64,000 nucleotides of DNA, taken from assembly GCF_022807995.1 (NCBI RefSeq), contig NZ_CP094351.1, positions 1,891,001-1,955,000 on the forward strand. Direction: 5' to 3'. Each line of letters opens with the position of its first letter. Within the stretch, counting starts at the first letter, position 1. The notes under the pieces are model-generated. The model searched no databases. It had not been told where the DNA came from and saw only the letters and a list, made by a program, of their open reading frames with translations. The position numbers and the translations under genes were made by a program. Positions 9,099-18,441 of the stretch are shown one piece after another. The DNA comes from Pseudomonas orientalis (GTDB lineage: Bacteria; Pseudomonadota; Gammaproteobacteria; Pseudomonadales; Pseudomonadaceae).

Positions 9099-11000
9099 CT
9101 ACTGCACCCAGCGTTGAAGGATTTGCTGCAAATCCGTGCGTTTGAACGGCTTGGCCAGGTAATCGTTCATTCCGGCATCCAGGCAAGCTTCGCGGTCACC
9201 CTGCAAGGCATTGGCGGTCAGGGCGATAATCGGCAAATCGGCGCAGCCGGGCAGTTGACGGATTTGCCGGGTGGCTTCGTAACCGTCGATCAATGGCAGG
9301 CGGCAATCCATCAGAATCGCGGTGAAGATCAGGCTTTCGGCGCTGCGGATCGCCTCGGCGCCATCGGTGGCCAGGCTCACTTCAAAGCCGAGGCTGCGCA
9401 ACATGGCTTCGACCACGGTACGGTTAACCGGGTTGTCTTCCACCAGCAGTATGTGCCGCCCGTCGCCGGCGCCGGGTATACCCAGGGTGTCCGGGGCGAT
9501 GGCCGGCAGGCTTTGTTGATCGATGGCCAACGGGATTTCCAGAGTGAACACCGAGCCGCGGCCTTCCTCGCTTTGGGCGCGCAAGGTGCCGCCCATGCGT
9601 TCGGCCAGGGTGCGAGCGATCGGCAGGCCAAGGCCGGTGCCTCCGTAGCGTCTTGAAATAGAACTGTCGGCTTGCTGGAACGCATCGAACATCAGTTCCA
9701 GGCGCTCGGGCGAAATGCCAATACCACTGTCGCGCACGGTGCAGGTGAACCACACCAGTTCATGGTCCAGGGTTTGCCAGTGCGGCTCCACGTGCACGGT
9801 GCCGTGCTCGGTGAATTTCAAGGCGTTGCCGATCAGGTTCACCAGGATCTGTCGGATGCGCGTCGGATCACCGCGCACCCACAAGGCTTGCATACCCGGT
9901 GGAATCGGCAGCTCCAGGGTCAGCCCGCGCTGCTGCGCACTGTGCTGGAACGCATGAGCGCAACTGTTGATCAGGTCAGCCAGGTTGAAGGAAATATGTT
10001 CCAGCTCCAGTGCGGCCCGTTCGATACGCGAAAAGTCGAGGATGTCATTGATTACTTTCAGCAGGTGCTCGGTGGACTCGGAGGCCAGCGCTGCGTACTC
10101 GGCCTGCTCTTCGGTCATCTCGGTGGTTTCCAGCAATTGCAGCATGCCCAGCACACCATTCATGGGGGTGCGCAGTTCGTGGCTCATCATCGCCAGGAAT
10201 TCCGACTTGGCGTTGTTCGCGCGTTCGGCTTCTTCGCGGGTCTGGATCAACTGGGCCATGGCCTGCTGCTGCTCGCGGCTGGCCTGATTGAGGCCGGCCG
10301 CCAGGTTGTTGATGTGCCGCGACAGGTCGCCCAGTTCGGAGTCATCGACAATCGGCAGCGGGGTCTTGTAATCGCCCTGCTGGATGGCCTTCACCGCGTG
10401 CCCCATGGCGCTGATCGGCTGCGACAGGCTGGCGGCCAGGCGCCGCGCCAGCAGAAAGGTAAACAGCAGTGCGAACAGCGCCAGAATGCCGGCCTTGAAC
10501 AGGATTTCCTGTTGACGCTGGCTGAACGCGTCGTTGGACATACCGACGATCACCCGACCCAGGTAGTCCGCACGCGGTGCTTTGGATTCGTTGAGGTTGT
10601 CCTGGAAAAAGTCGTTGCCCAACTGGATGTGTTGCAAGCGAATCGGTGCCTGGAACACCTTCACCGACAGTGAGCGGTCGTGTTTCTCCGACGGCTGCTC
10701 GACGTACACCAGAATGTTCTCGGCGCTGTCCTGGATTTCCAGAAACCGCACGTGCGGGGTGGCCAACGTCGCGCGCAGGAGGGCGTCGAGCACATCGTTG
10801 TTGCCGGAAATAACGCCGTATTCGGTAGCCGGTGCCAGTTGGTTGGCGATCAGTTGGCCTGTGTGGTCCAGCTCCTGACGCAAGTCCTGGATACGCACGA
10901 AGGTAAAGAAGCTGATCAACAACAAGGTCAGCAACAGTGCGGGCCCCAGGGTGATGAGCTGGGTGCGGGTATTAATGTCCCAGCGACGGCGCAAGGTCAT
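9099..11000 (-). CDS. membrane hybrid sensor histidine kinase (PA1611-like)
   Basis: A 633-residue hybrid kinase. In order: TM1 (about 14-36), a periplasmic sensor of about 130 residues, TM2 (about 168-188), HAMP, a HisKA domain with SHELRTPMNGVLGM (phospho-His near 275), HATPase_c, and a C-terminal receiver with the phospho-Asp in LMDCRLPLIDG near 563. No Hpt domain is present, so an external Hpt protein is needed. The position next to fabA and before gpsA matches, from memory, P. aeruginosa PA1611, which feeds the HptB relay and binds RetS; orthology is inferred. Its ATG overlaps the stop of the upstream binding-protein gene by four bases. Confidence 0.85.
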   Translation of the reverse strand: MTLRRRWDINTRTQLITLGPALLLTLLLISFFTFVRIQDLRQELDHTGQLIANQLAPATEYGVISGNNDVLDALLRATLATPHVRFLEIQDSAENILVYVEQPSEKHDRSLSVKVFQAPIRLQHIQLGNDFFQDNLNESKAPRADYLGRVIVGMSNDAFSQRQQEILFKAGILALFALLFTFLLARRLAASLSQPISAMGHAVKAIQQGDYKTPLPIVDDSELGDLSRHINNLAAGLNQASREQQQAMAQLIQTREEAERANNAKSEFLAMMSHELRTPMNGVLGMLQLLETTEMTEEQAEYAALASESTEHLLKVINDILDFSRIERAALELEHISFNLADLINSCAHAFQHSAQQRGLTLELPIPPGMQALWVRGDPTRIRQILVNLIGNALKFTEHGTVHVEPHWQTLDHELVWFTCTVRDSGIGISPERLELMFDAFQQADSSISRRYGGTGLGLPIARTLAERMGGTLRAQSEEGRGSVFTLEIPLAIDQQSLPAIAPDTLGIPGAGDGRHILLVEDNPVNRTVVEAMLRSLGFEVSLATDGAEAIRSAESLIFTAILMDCRLPLIDGYEATRQIRQLPGCADLPIIALTANALQGDREACLDAGMNDYLAKPFKRTDLQQILQRWVQ

Positions 11001-11926
11001 GGGCGTTTATCTCCTTCGGCCAGGCGGGCGGCGACCGCAGCTTCGTCGACCTGTTCGATACCCAGTGAGCGCGCGACTTGCGAGTTGCCCACGACTTTGA
11101 AGTGTTGCGGATAGCGCGCGCGCGGCCAGTTGGCCGGCGGCTGGTCCAGCAAGCGATCGAGTACGGCGAGCCAGTCGGGCTGGTCGCTATAGGTGCTGGC
11201 CAGGCTGCCGGCCCGGACAAACCCGGCATTGGGCCCTATCAGCGGCAATTGCTGGGCGTAACTGCTCAACAACAGGTTCTTGGCGGTTTTGGGGTTGTAT
11301 AACTGCGGGTCGTCCAGGCCCAGCAGCACGTCGCTGTTCTTGAACAGGGCTTGCAGGGGGCGGCTGTCATTGGTGTCGTCCCAGCGCTGGGGCACGATGA
11401 CCAGCCCCAGTGGCGCGGCGTACCGGTGAAGTTCGGGCAGCAGGAATTGGCTGTCGGCACCGTAAAGCACGCCGATTCGCCGGGCTTGGGGCAAAATGCT
11501 GGCGATCAGGCGCAATTGGCGCATCGGCGGCGGATCGCTCCACAGCAGGCTGATGTTGGCCGGGCGCGCGCTACCCAGGCGTTGGTGCGCTTGCAGGCGA
11601 CTGATGCGCAGCACCAGGGTCGGCGGGCCCTGGGAATCCTGCAAGCGCCAGTCGAGGCCGGGCAGGTCCAGCAGGATCAGGCGCGTAGTGGCCGGCAACT
11701 GGCTCGGCGCCGGCAAATCTGCAAGCAGGGTAAAGGCGACATGGTCTTCAGGGCGCTGCTGCACGAGGGCCTGGGTAAAGGCTTGAACACCGGCACTGTC
11801 CTCGGCGGCTGTCAGCAGGATGTCGGCACTCCATGCGGGCGTGGTGATCAGCAGGCACGCCAGCAGCAGACCGCGCCGCCACAGCCGCGAAACAAGAGGG
11901 AGGGTCATCCGTGACTGATCGCCCAT
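10997..11926 (-). CDS. periplasmic ABC substrate-binding-like protein
   Basis: A protein of about 309 residues with a signal peptide (RRGLLLACLLITTPAWSA) and a fold resembling the ABC_sub_bind/TrpX type: IGVLYG near residue 164, DVLLGLDDPQLYN near 213 and IGPNAGFVRAGSLASTYSD near 240. No permease or ATPase genes accompany it. It sits between a TonB receptor (1-base gap) and a hybrid kinase (4-base overlap), so it may present a ligand to the kinase sensor domain instead of feeding a transporter. An alternative start is at 11908. Confidence 0.7.
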   Translation of the reverse strand: MGDQSRMTLPLVSRLWRRGLLLACLLITTPAWSADILLTAAEDSAGVQAFTQALVQQRPEDHVAFTLLADLPAPSQLPATTRLILLDLPGLDWRLQDSQGPPTLVLRISRLQAHQRLGSARPANISLLWSDPPPMRQLRLIASILPQARRIGVLYGADSQFLLPELHRYAAPLGLVIVPQRWDDTNDSRPLQALFKNSDVLLGLDDPQLYNPKTAKNLLLSSYAQQLPLIGPNAGFVRAGSLASTYSDQPDWLAVLDRLLDQPPANWPRARYPQHFKVVGNSQVARSLGIEQVDEAAVAARLAEGDKRP

Positions 11927-11927
11927 G

Positions 11928-14060
11928 TCAGAACTCTAGCTGCGCGCTGAAGTAGAGCACATGGCGATGGTCGTAATTGTTATCGGACCAGGTGGTCGGC
12001 TGGTTATCTAGGCGTTGTTGCAGCATGCCGGCCAGCTCCACGTTGGTCTTGCCCAGGGCAATGCGCTTGGCCACACGCAGGTCGACCCGTTCGAAGCGAT
12101 ACTCGTTGAGGGCATCGTCACCGTAGTAGAACAGGGCGCTGGACCAGCCGTGGCCCCATTCGCGCAACCAGCCGGCCGAGCCGCTGTTACGGGCGGTCTG
12201 CGCCTTGTCCAGCGGGTTGCTGGCGCTCGCGTCGACGTAAGCGTAGGTCAGGCGCAAACGGTCCGAGTTGCTCACGCGCCAGTCGAACTGTGATTCGGCA
12301 CCGGTAAAGCGCGAGCTGTTGGCGTTGCTGGCGATATATTGGTTGTTGCGCAGCGGCGAGCTGATCATGTCGGTGATTTCGTCGTAGAAGAGCTTCACGT
12401 CGACATTCAACCCGAGGTCGGCAAAGAAGCCGTTGTAGCCCAGTTCGCGCGAGCGCATCAACTCTTTATCGAGATTGCCGGGGCCGCGTGTCACCACAAA
12501 ATATTGCCCGGAATTCTGCCCGTAGACCGGCGAGCTGAGGTTGGTGACGCGGTAGCTCCAGTTGACGTTGTTCTCGAACATGTCCGGCGAACGGATCGCC
12601 TCGGAGTACACCGCCCGCAGGCCATGGCGCGGGTTTATGAGGTAGTTCACCGCCACGCGAGGTGTCAGTGAGTTGCCGCTCAAGTGAGTGTCTTCGTACA
12701 TCGCGCCGCCTTGCAGCAGCCAGTGTTCGCTGGCCCGCCATTCCAGGTGGCCGAAGAGGCGCCAGGTGGTGTCGTCCAGCGTGCCGTTGAAGTAGGTGTC
12801 GGAGTCGGCGCGGTCGTAGCGGTAATTCATCCCGCTGACCAGGCGCAGGCTGTCGGAGAGGCTGAGGGTATCTTGCAGCTCCAGGTCGTAGCGGCTTTCC
12901 TTGGCGCTTTGGTCGATATCGCCGCACACGCTCTGGTTGGCGCCGTTGCGCCATTGGTCCAGCACCTGGTTGCCCAGCGCCTGTTCGGCGGCGCTGCCGG
13001 GTGGGGCGCTGCCTTGGCTGAATTTATCCATGTGCCGCGCCAGTTGTTCGGCGTAGTTGGGGTTCAGTTGCCACAGCTGGGTCAGTTCGGGGCTGAACGA
13101 TACCTTGGCGTCACAGGCTTTCCAGATCTGGCGACGGTTCCATTGCTGGGCCGACCCCTGGATATACAGGCTGTGGTCGGGGTTCAAGTCGAAGTTCCAG
13201 CGCATTGAACCTGCATAGTCCTTGGCGGTGGCGTCGGAATTGGTACCGCCCTCGGTAATCCCGGCGAATACCGGAGCGTAGGTGTAGGGGCGCTGGTTGG
13301 TCCCTTCCTTTGCATCCAGTTGCCAGTCGATGCTCTGTTGCGCATTCAGCGTCTGACTGACGGCCAGGCTGAAACGACTGAGGCGGCGGCTGTCGCGGCG
13401 GTCGTCGCCGACGGCATCGCTGTCAAAACCATCGTCTTGCTGCCCGGACAGCGACAGGCGCAGATCGCCGGTGTCCCAACCCACGCCCTGGCTGGCATAC
13501 ACATCGTTGATCCCGCGTTCACCCTGGATGACCTTCAACCGCGTGCCCTGGCTGTTGGCCGGTGAACGAGTGAGGATATTGACCACCGCCATCAGCGCAT
13601 TGGCGCCATAGCTGACCGTGTTAGGGCCTCGAAATACCTCGATACGCTCGATGTCTTCCATGGCCACCGGAATATCGCTCCAGTCCACCGTGGCCAGGCC
13701 GGCGCGATACACCGAGCGCCCGTCGATCAGAACTTGCATGCGCCGTGCATCGCTGGCGCTGGTGCCGTGGTAGTTCACCGCCGCCTGGTTGCCGGTGGTA
13801 TAGCCGACCATCATGCCGGGTACCAGTCGCAGCAGCTCGGCAATGTCACGCGCGCCGCTGGCCTTGATCAACTCGCTGTCGATCACGGTCATGCTGCCGG
13901 GCACGGCAGCGGCCGATTGCTTGAGGCGGGTGGCGGTCAAGACCTGCGGCAGCGGCTGGCTGTCGAGGAACAAGTCGTCAGCCGACGCGCTGGCGCTGCA
14001 CGCGAGCATCAAGGGCAGCGTCAATAACAGGGATGAGCGGGGAGGAGGGCCCAGATACAC
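11928..14060 (-). CDS. TonB-dependent outer-membrane receptor
   Basis: A 710-residue receptor. A signal peptide ends near ASASA (about residue 27). The plug domain (about 35-160) includes ARRMQVLIDGRSVYRAGL and IERIEVFRGPNTVSYGANAL. A 22-strand barrel follows and closes with aromatic-type YFSAQLEF. It lacks an N-terminal signalling domain, so any signalling would go through its operon partners. First gene of a three-gene unit with a binding-like protein and a hybrid kinase, divergent from gpsA. The plug resembles vitamin B12/catecholate-type receptors, but the ligand cannot be read from the sequence. Confidence 0.85.
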   Translation of the reverse strand: MYLGPPPRSSLLLTLPLMLACSASASADDLFLDSQPLPQVLTATRLKQSAAAVPGSMTVIDSELIKASGARDIAELLRLVPGMMVGYTTGNQAAVNYHGTSASDARRMQVLIDGRSVYRAGLATVDWSDIPVAMEDIERIEVFRGPNTVSYGANALMAVVNILTRSPANSQGTRLKVIQGERGINDVYASQGVGWDTGDLRLSLSGQQDDGFDSDAVGDDRRDSRRLSRFSLAVSQTLNAQQSIDWQLDAKEGTNQRPYTYAPVFAGITEGGTNSDATAKDYAGSMRWNFDLNPDHSLYIQGSAQQWNRRQIWKACDAKVSFSPELTQLWQLNPNYAEQLARHMDKFSQGSAPPGSAAEQALGNQVLDQWRNGANQSVCGDIDQSAKESRYDLELQDTLSLSDSLRLVSGMNYRYDRADSDTYFNGTLDDTTWRLFGHLEWRASEHWLLQGGAMYEDTHLSGNSLTPRVAVNYLINPRHGLRAVYSEAIRSPDMFENNVNWSYRVTNLSSPVYGQNSGQYFVVTRGPGNLDKELMRSRELGYNGFFADLGLNVDVKLFYDEITDMISSPLRNNQYIASNANSSRFTGAESQFDWRVSNSDRLRLTYAYVDASASNPLDKAQTARNSGSAGWLREWGHGWSSALFYYGDDALNEYRFERVDLRVAKRIALGKTNVELAGMLQQRLDNQPTTWSDNNYDHRHVLYFSAQLEF

Positions 14061-14212
14061 GGCACGGCCTTGATAATTACGGATAGCCGCCCATGTTAAC
14101 TGAGGTCAGGCCTTTTGCCAGTCGTGGGACTTGCAATTACTTCGCTCAAGTGTGGCATTTTCCGACAAGCGCACGAATTCACGCGGGGGCTGGCCGCAAG
14201 CGGGTCGCCCCG

Positions 14213-14218
14213 TATAAT
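14213..14218 (+). promoter_or_regulatory. -10 box ahead of gpsA
   Basis: A perfect TATAAT lies 38 bases upstream of the gpsA ATG. The matching -35 region is not clear, so only the -10 hexamer is called. Confidence 0.45.
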
Positions 14219-14255
14219 GCCGCCATCGCCACTGGTATGGATTAACGGATTGCAT

Positions 14256-15281
14256 ATGACTGAACAGCGCTCTATCGCGGTCCTGGGAGGCGGAAGTTTT
14301 GGTACCGCCGTGGCTAACCTGTTGGCTGAAAATGGCCACGCGGTGCGCCAGTGGATGCGCGATCCCGAGCAGGCCGAGGCCATTCGCGTGCACCGCGAAA
14401 ACCCGCGTTACCTTAAAGGCATCAAGATTCATCCTGCGGTCGAGCCCGTTACCGATCTGCTGGCAACGCTTGCCGACTGTGACCTGTGCTTTGTCGCGCT
14501 GCCCTCCAGCGCCTTGCGCTCGGTGCTGGCGCCCCAGGCCGAACGCCTGGCGGGCAAGCTGCTGGTCAGCCTGACCAAGGGCATCGAGGCGCAGACGTTC
14601 AAGCTGATGAGCGAAATCCTTGAGGAGATCGCACCCCAGGCGCGCATCGGCGTGCTGTCCGGGCCGAACCTGGCGCGGGAAGTGGCCGAGCATGCGCTGA
14701 CTGCCACGGTGATCGCCAGCGCAGACGAGCAACTGTGCGAGCGCGTCCAGGCGGTGCTGCATGGCCGCACCTTCCGCGTCTATGCCAGTGGCGATCGCTT
14801 CGGCGTCGAGCTGGGCGGTGCGTTGAAGAATGTCTATGCCATCATCGCCGGCATGGCTGTGGCCTTGGGGATGGGCGAAAACACCAAGAGCATGCTGATT
14901 ACCCGCGCCCTGGCCGAAATGACCCGTTTTGCCGTGAATCAGGGTGCCAACCCGATGACGTTCCTGGGCCTGGCGGGCGTCGGTGATCTGATCGTGACCT
15001 GTTCGTCGCCGAAAAGCCGTAACTATCAGGTTGGTTTCGCGCTGGGCCAGGGTTTGAGCCTGGAAGAGGCGGTGACCCGCCTGGGCGAAGTGGCCGAAGG
15101 GGTCAACACCCTCAAAGTGCTGAAGACCAAGGCGCAGGAAGTCGGTGTGTATATGCCGCTGGTTGCCGGGCTGCACGCGATCCTGTTTGAAGGACGCACC
15201 TTGAGCCAGGTCATCGAGCTGCTGATGCGCGCCGAGCCGAAGACCGATGTCGACTTTATTTCCACCAGCGGTTTCAATTGA
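14256..15281 (+). CDS. gpsA: glycerol-3-phosphate dehydrogenase [NAD(P)+]
   Basis: A 341-residue cytosolic enzyme that reduces dihydroxyacetone phosphate to sn-glycerol-3-phosphate, the backbone for phospholipids. The Rossmann motif [15 protein letters not shown] is at the N-terminus, the catalytic lysine lies in [12 protein letters not shown], and [19 protein letters not shown] is the conserved C-terminal-domain signature. The start at 14256 ([13 protein letters not shown]) is preferred over the longer frame. It begins a likely operon with a DUF4389 gene (10-base gap) and sixA. Confidence 0.97.
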   Translation: MTEQRSIAVLGGGSFGTAVANLLAENGHAVRQWMRDPEQAEAIRVHRENPRYLKGIKIHPAVEPVTDLLATLADCDLCFVALPSSALRSVLAPQAERLAGKLLVSLTKGIEAQTFKLMSEILEEIAPQARIGVLSGPNLAREVAEHALTATVIASADEQLCERVQAVLHGRTFRVYASGDRFGVELGGALKNVYAIIAGMAVALGMGENTKSMLITRALAEMTRFAVNQGANPMTFLGLAGVGDLIVTCSSPKSRNYQVGFALGQGLSLEEAVTRLGEVAEGVNTLKVLKTKAQEVGVYMPLVAGLHAILFEGRTLSQVIELLMRAEPKTDVDFISTSGFN

Positions 15282-15291
15282 GGAACGCGCC

Positions 15292-15639
15292 ATGAACGAT
15301 TCGAAAGCAGCCCCCAAGTATGAGTCCATTGTGCTGCGTATCCTGTGGATGCTGGTGTTTGCCCTGGTGTGGCAAGTGGCGCAGTTTCTGCTGGGCGCGC
15401 TGGTGGTTGTGCAACTGATTTACCGACTGATCTACGGCGCGCCGAACCTGGGCCTGATGAACTTCGGTGACAGCCTCAGCCAGTTCCTGGCGCAGATCGG
15501 TCGCTTCGGCAGCTTCCACACCGAGCAAAAACCCTGGCCGTTTGCCGATTGGCCAACCCCGCGTGCGCCGGAAGGCGAAGCCGCGCATAGCGTGCCGCCA
15601 GCACCGCACCCGGTGCGTGATGAAGAGCCCAAGTTATGA
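15292..15639 (+). CDS. DUF4389 membrane protein
   Basis: A 115-residue protein with two closely spaced hydrophobic segments, about residues 14-30 and 33-45, and a polar proline-rich tail (about 80-115). It matches the small DUF4389 family usually found between gpsA and sixA in pseudomonads; function is unknown. It follows gpsA by 10 bases and its stop overlaps the sixA ATG (ATGA), so the three genes are probably one transcript. Confidence 0.75.
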   Translation: MNDSKAAPKYESIVLRILWMLVFALVWQVAQFLLGALVVVQLIYRLIYGAPNLGLMNFGDSLSQFLAQIGRFGSFHTEQKPWPFADWPTPRAPEGEAAHSVPPAPHPVRDEEPKL

Positions 15640-16085
15640 AGCTGTGGATCCTGCGCCACGGTGAAGCCCAGGCGCATGCTCGCACCGACGCCGAGCGCAA
15701 CCTGACCGAGCACGGCCGGGCCGAAGTGTTGCTTAGCGCTGCGCACCTTATCGGCCAGCCGCTCAGCGCCATCATCGCCAGCCCCTATGTGCGGGCGCAG
15801 CAGACGGCGCAGTTGGTGCGCGAGGCGCTGGGCTTTGAACCGGAGATTCGCACGGTGCCGTGGCTGACGCCGGAGGGCAATCCGTTGCAGGTGCTGGCAA
15901 AGCTCGACAGCGATGACAACGTGCTGCTGGTCAGCCACCAACCGTTGGTGGGCAGCTTGATCAGCTTTGCGCAGCATGGCCATCCGCGTCAGCCTGTGCC
16001 GATGCACACCGCCAGCCTCGCCGAGCTGGAAGGGGATTTCCCGCTGGCGGGGTTGATGAGCCTGGTCAGCGTGAAAAATCCGTAG
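15636..16085 (+). CDS. sixA: phosphohistidine phosphatase SixA
   Basis: A 149-residue histidine phosphatase. The RHG motif is at the very start (LRHGEAQAHA), followed by IIASPYVRAQQTAQLV and the second catalytic histidine in LVSHQPLVGSLI, all as in SixA. In E. coli SixA dephosphorylates phosphohistidine on ArcB and the PTS-Ntr protein Npr. Here the presence of a hybrid kinase upstream is suggestive but not evidence of a link. Translationally coupled to the DUF4389 gene by a 4-base overlap. Confidence 0.9.
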   Translation: MKLWILRHGEAQAHARTDAERNLTEHGRAEVLLSAAHLIGQPLSAIIASPYVRAQQTAQLVREALGFEPEIRTVPWLTPEGNPLQVLAKLDSDDNVLLVSHQPLVGSLISFAQHGHPRQPVPMHTASLAELEGDFPLAGLMSLVSVKNP

Positions 16086-16143
16086 GAGATATCGGTTTTG
16101 TGGCAGGATTAGGGTCGTAATAAAACCAATAAGGACACCCTCT

Positions 16144-16587
16144 ATGAGCCTGTGGCGCACGCAACCGAATATCGAACAACTCAATGCGAGTCAGAAAAAC
16201 ACCATCGGTGAATTGCTGGACATTCGCTTCGAAAGCTTCGACGACCAGTCCCTCACCGCCAGTATGGCGGTCGACCACCGCACCCATCAGCCCTACGGCC
16301 TGCTGCATGGCGGCGCGTCCGTGGTGCTGGCCGAAAGCGTCGGCTCCATGGCGGCCTACCTGTGCGTCGATGCCAGCAAATTCTATTGCGTGGGCCTGGA
16401 GGTCAATGCCAATCACCTGCGCGGTGTGCGCAGCGGGCGAGTAACGGCGGTGGCTAAGGCCGTACATATCGGCCGCACGACCCAGGTGTGGGACATCCGC
16501 CTGACCAACGACGAGGGCAAGGCCAGTTGCATATCGCGCCTGACCGTGGCCGTGGTGCCGCTGGGCGAGCAGCCGCCGGCGCGATAG
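16144..16587 (+). CDS. hotdog-fold thioesterase (YbdB/PaaI type)
   Basis: A 147-residue acyl-CoA thioesterase with the family motif YGLLHGGASVVLAESVGS near residue 55 (the active-site acid lies on this helix) and the VGLEVNANHLRGV strand after it. It resembles the menaquinone/enterobactin proofreading thioesterases. P. aeruginosa has, as I recall, a gene like this at the same place (PA1618). No pathway genes adjoin it, so a housekeeping role in freeing CoA is the best guess. Confidence 0.85.
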   Translation: MSLWRTQPNIEQLNASQKNTIGELLDIRFESFDDQSLTASMAVDHRTHQPYGLLHGGASVVLAESVGSMAAYLCVDASKFYCVGLEVNANHLRGVRSGRVTAVAKAVHIGRTTQVWDIRLTNDEGKASCISRLTVAVVPLGEQPPAR

Positions 16588-16684
16588 GCGTGGCGTGAGT
16601 GTCATCATTCCTGGCGGTTACGGTCATTGCCGTAAGGGCCAGGCATGGTGACAATCGAGGTCTGTTCCTGTAGAGCGCGCCGGT

Positions 16685-17488
16685 ATGTCGCAGCACGTAT
16701 TTTTCGCCCACGCCAATGGATTTCCATCGGCCACCTACGGCAAGTTATTCGACGCCCTGGCCCCCGAGTATGCCGTGGCGCATCTGCCGCAGCACGGCCA
16801 TGACCCCAGGTTTCCGGTGGACGACAACTGGCAGAACCTGGTGGATGAACTGATCCATCATCTGCAGCAGCAACCGGAGCCGGTATGGGGCGTCGGCCAT
16901 TCCCTGGGCGGAGTGTTGCATTTGCATGCCGCGATGCGCTGCCCGCAGCTGTACCGTGGCGTGGTGATGCTGGATTCTCCGGTGCTGACCCGCGCGGATC
17001 GCTGGGTGATTCGCGCCGCCAAACGCTTTGGCTTCATCGACCGCCTGACACCGGCGGGACGCACCCTGGGCCGCCGTGAGGAATTCAGCGACCTGGACGC
17101 CGCGCGCGCCTACTTCGCCGGCAAGACCCTGTTTCGCGGGTTCGACCCCGAGTGCTTCGAGGCGTATCTGCAACACGGCCTGCTGCAAGTGGGCGACCGC
17201 CTGCGCCTGCGTTTCGATCCGGCCACCGAAATCAGCATCTATCGCGGCGTGCCTCACACCAGCCCGGGCCAGGTGCGCCAGTTGAAAGTGCCATTGGCGG
17301 TGGTGCGTGGCCGTCAGAGCCGGGTGGTGATGCGTCATCATGTCAGCGGCGTAGGTCGACTGCCCATGGGTGAGATGCTCACCATGCCCGGCGGCCATAT
17401 GTTCCCCCTTGAGCGCCCCCAGGACACCGCCACTTTGATCAAGAACCTGTTTTCCCGCTGGCAGGCCCGTGAGCGCAGTTGCGCATGA
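16685..17488 (+). CDS. alpha/beta hydrolase
   Basis: A 267-residue alpha/beta hydrolase without a signal peptide. HANGFPSATY forms the oxyanion region, GVGHSLGGVLHLHA contains the nucleophile serine (near residue 77), and the histidine is in MPGGHMFPLERP near the C-terminus. The substrate is unknown. Its stop overlaps the start of the next hydrolase gene (ATGA), so the two are co-translated and likely cooperate. Confidence 0.85.
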   Translation: MSQHVFFAHANGFPSATYGKLFDALAPEYAVAHLPQHGHDPRFPVDDNWQNLVDELIHHLQQQPEPVWGVGHSLGGVLHLHAAMRCPQLYRGVVMLDSPVLTRADRWVIRAAKRFGFIDRLTPAGRTLGRREEFSDLDAARAYFAGKTLFRGFDPECFEAYLQHGLLQVGDRLRLRFDPATEISIYRGVPHTSPGQVRQLKVPLAVVRGRQSRVVMRHHVSGVGRLPMGEMLTMPGGHMFPLERPQDTATLIKNLFSRWQARERSCA

Positions 17489-18339
17489 GCACGCCCGTGG
17501 AAGAAGTACGCCTGAGCCTGCCGCATATCGAGCTGGCCGCGCATCTGTTCGGGCCTGAGGACGGTCTGCCGGTCATCGCCCTGCATGGTTGGCTGGACAA
17601 CGCCAACAGCTTTGCGCGGCTGGCACCGAAGCTGCAGGGGTTGCGCGTCGTCGCACTGGATATGGCCGGGCATGGGCACTCGGCCCATCGTCCGGCGGGG
17701 GCCGGTTATGCCTTGTGGGATTACGTGCATGATGTCGTGCAGGTGGCCGAACAACTGGGCTGGCAACGTTTTGCATTACTTGGCCATTCCATGGGCGCCA
17801 TCGTCTCCTTGGTGCTGGCCGGAGCGTTACCGGAACGCGTGACGCACCTGGGTTTGATCGACGGGGTAATTCCGCCGACCGCCAGCGGCGAAAATGCAGC
17901 CGAGCGGTTGGGCATGGCGTTGCAGGCGCAATTGAGCCTGCAAAACAAGCGCAAGCCGGTCTATGCCAGCCTGGACCGGGCGGTCGAGGCGCGCATGCAT
18001 GGCCTCGTCGCGGTCAGCCGCGAAGCCGCCGAACTGCTGGCCCAGCGCGGCTTGATGCCGGTTCCGGGTGGCTATACCTGGCGCAGCGACAGTCGCCTGA
18101 CCCTGGCCTCACCGGTGCGTCTGACCGACGAACAAGCCATGGCTTTCGTACGACGAGTGGGCTGCCCTACGCAGTTGGTGGTGGCGGCTGAGGGTATGGT
18201 GGCGAAACATCCTGAATTGCTTTCACAGCTACCCTTCACCGTGACGACGCTGCCGGGCGGTCATCATCTACACCTGAATGACGAGCCCGGTGCGGTTCTT
18301 GTTGCAGACTGTTTCAATCGGTTCTTCTCCGCGCCTTGA
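17485..18339 (+). CDS. alpha/beta hydrolase
   Basis: A 284-residue alpha/beta hydrolase with HGWLDNANSF (oxyanion region), LLGHSMGAIVSLVLAGALPE (nucleophile serine near 98) and PGGHHLHLND (histidine). It resembles the MhpC/serine-hydrolase group; the substrate is not known. The ATG at 17485 overlaps the previous stop and is preferred over a TTG two codons upstream. Confidence 0.85.
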   Translation: MSTPVEEVRLSLPHIELAAHLFGPEDGLPVIALHGWLDNANSFARLAPKLQGLRVVALDMAGHGHSAHRPAGAGYALWDYVHDVVQVAEQLGWQRFALLGHSMGAIVSLVLAGALPERVTHLGLIDGVIPPTASGENAAERLGMALQAQLSLQNKRKPVYASLDRAVEARMHGLVAVSREAAELLAQRGLMPVPGGYTWRSDSRLTLASPVRLTDEQAMAFVRRVGCPTQLVVAAEGMVAKHPELLSQLPFTVTTLPGGHHLHLNDEPGAVLVADCFNRFFSAP

Positions 18340-18441
18340 CTTGGCGCGGTCAACTGCCGAGGCTGGGCGGATTGAAAGGGAGTCAACCATGCACCATCTT
18401 CAAACCGCTGCGACCCTCCATGGCCACGGCTCAACGATCCG

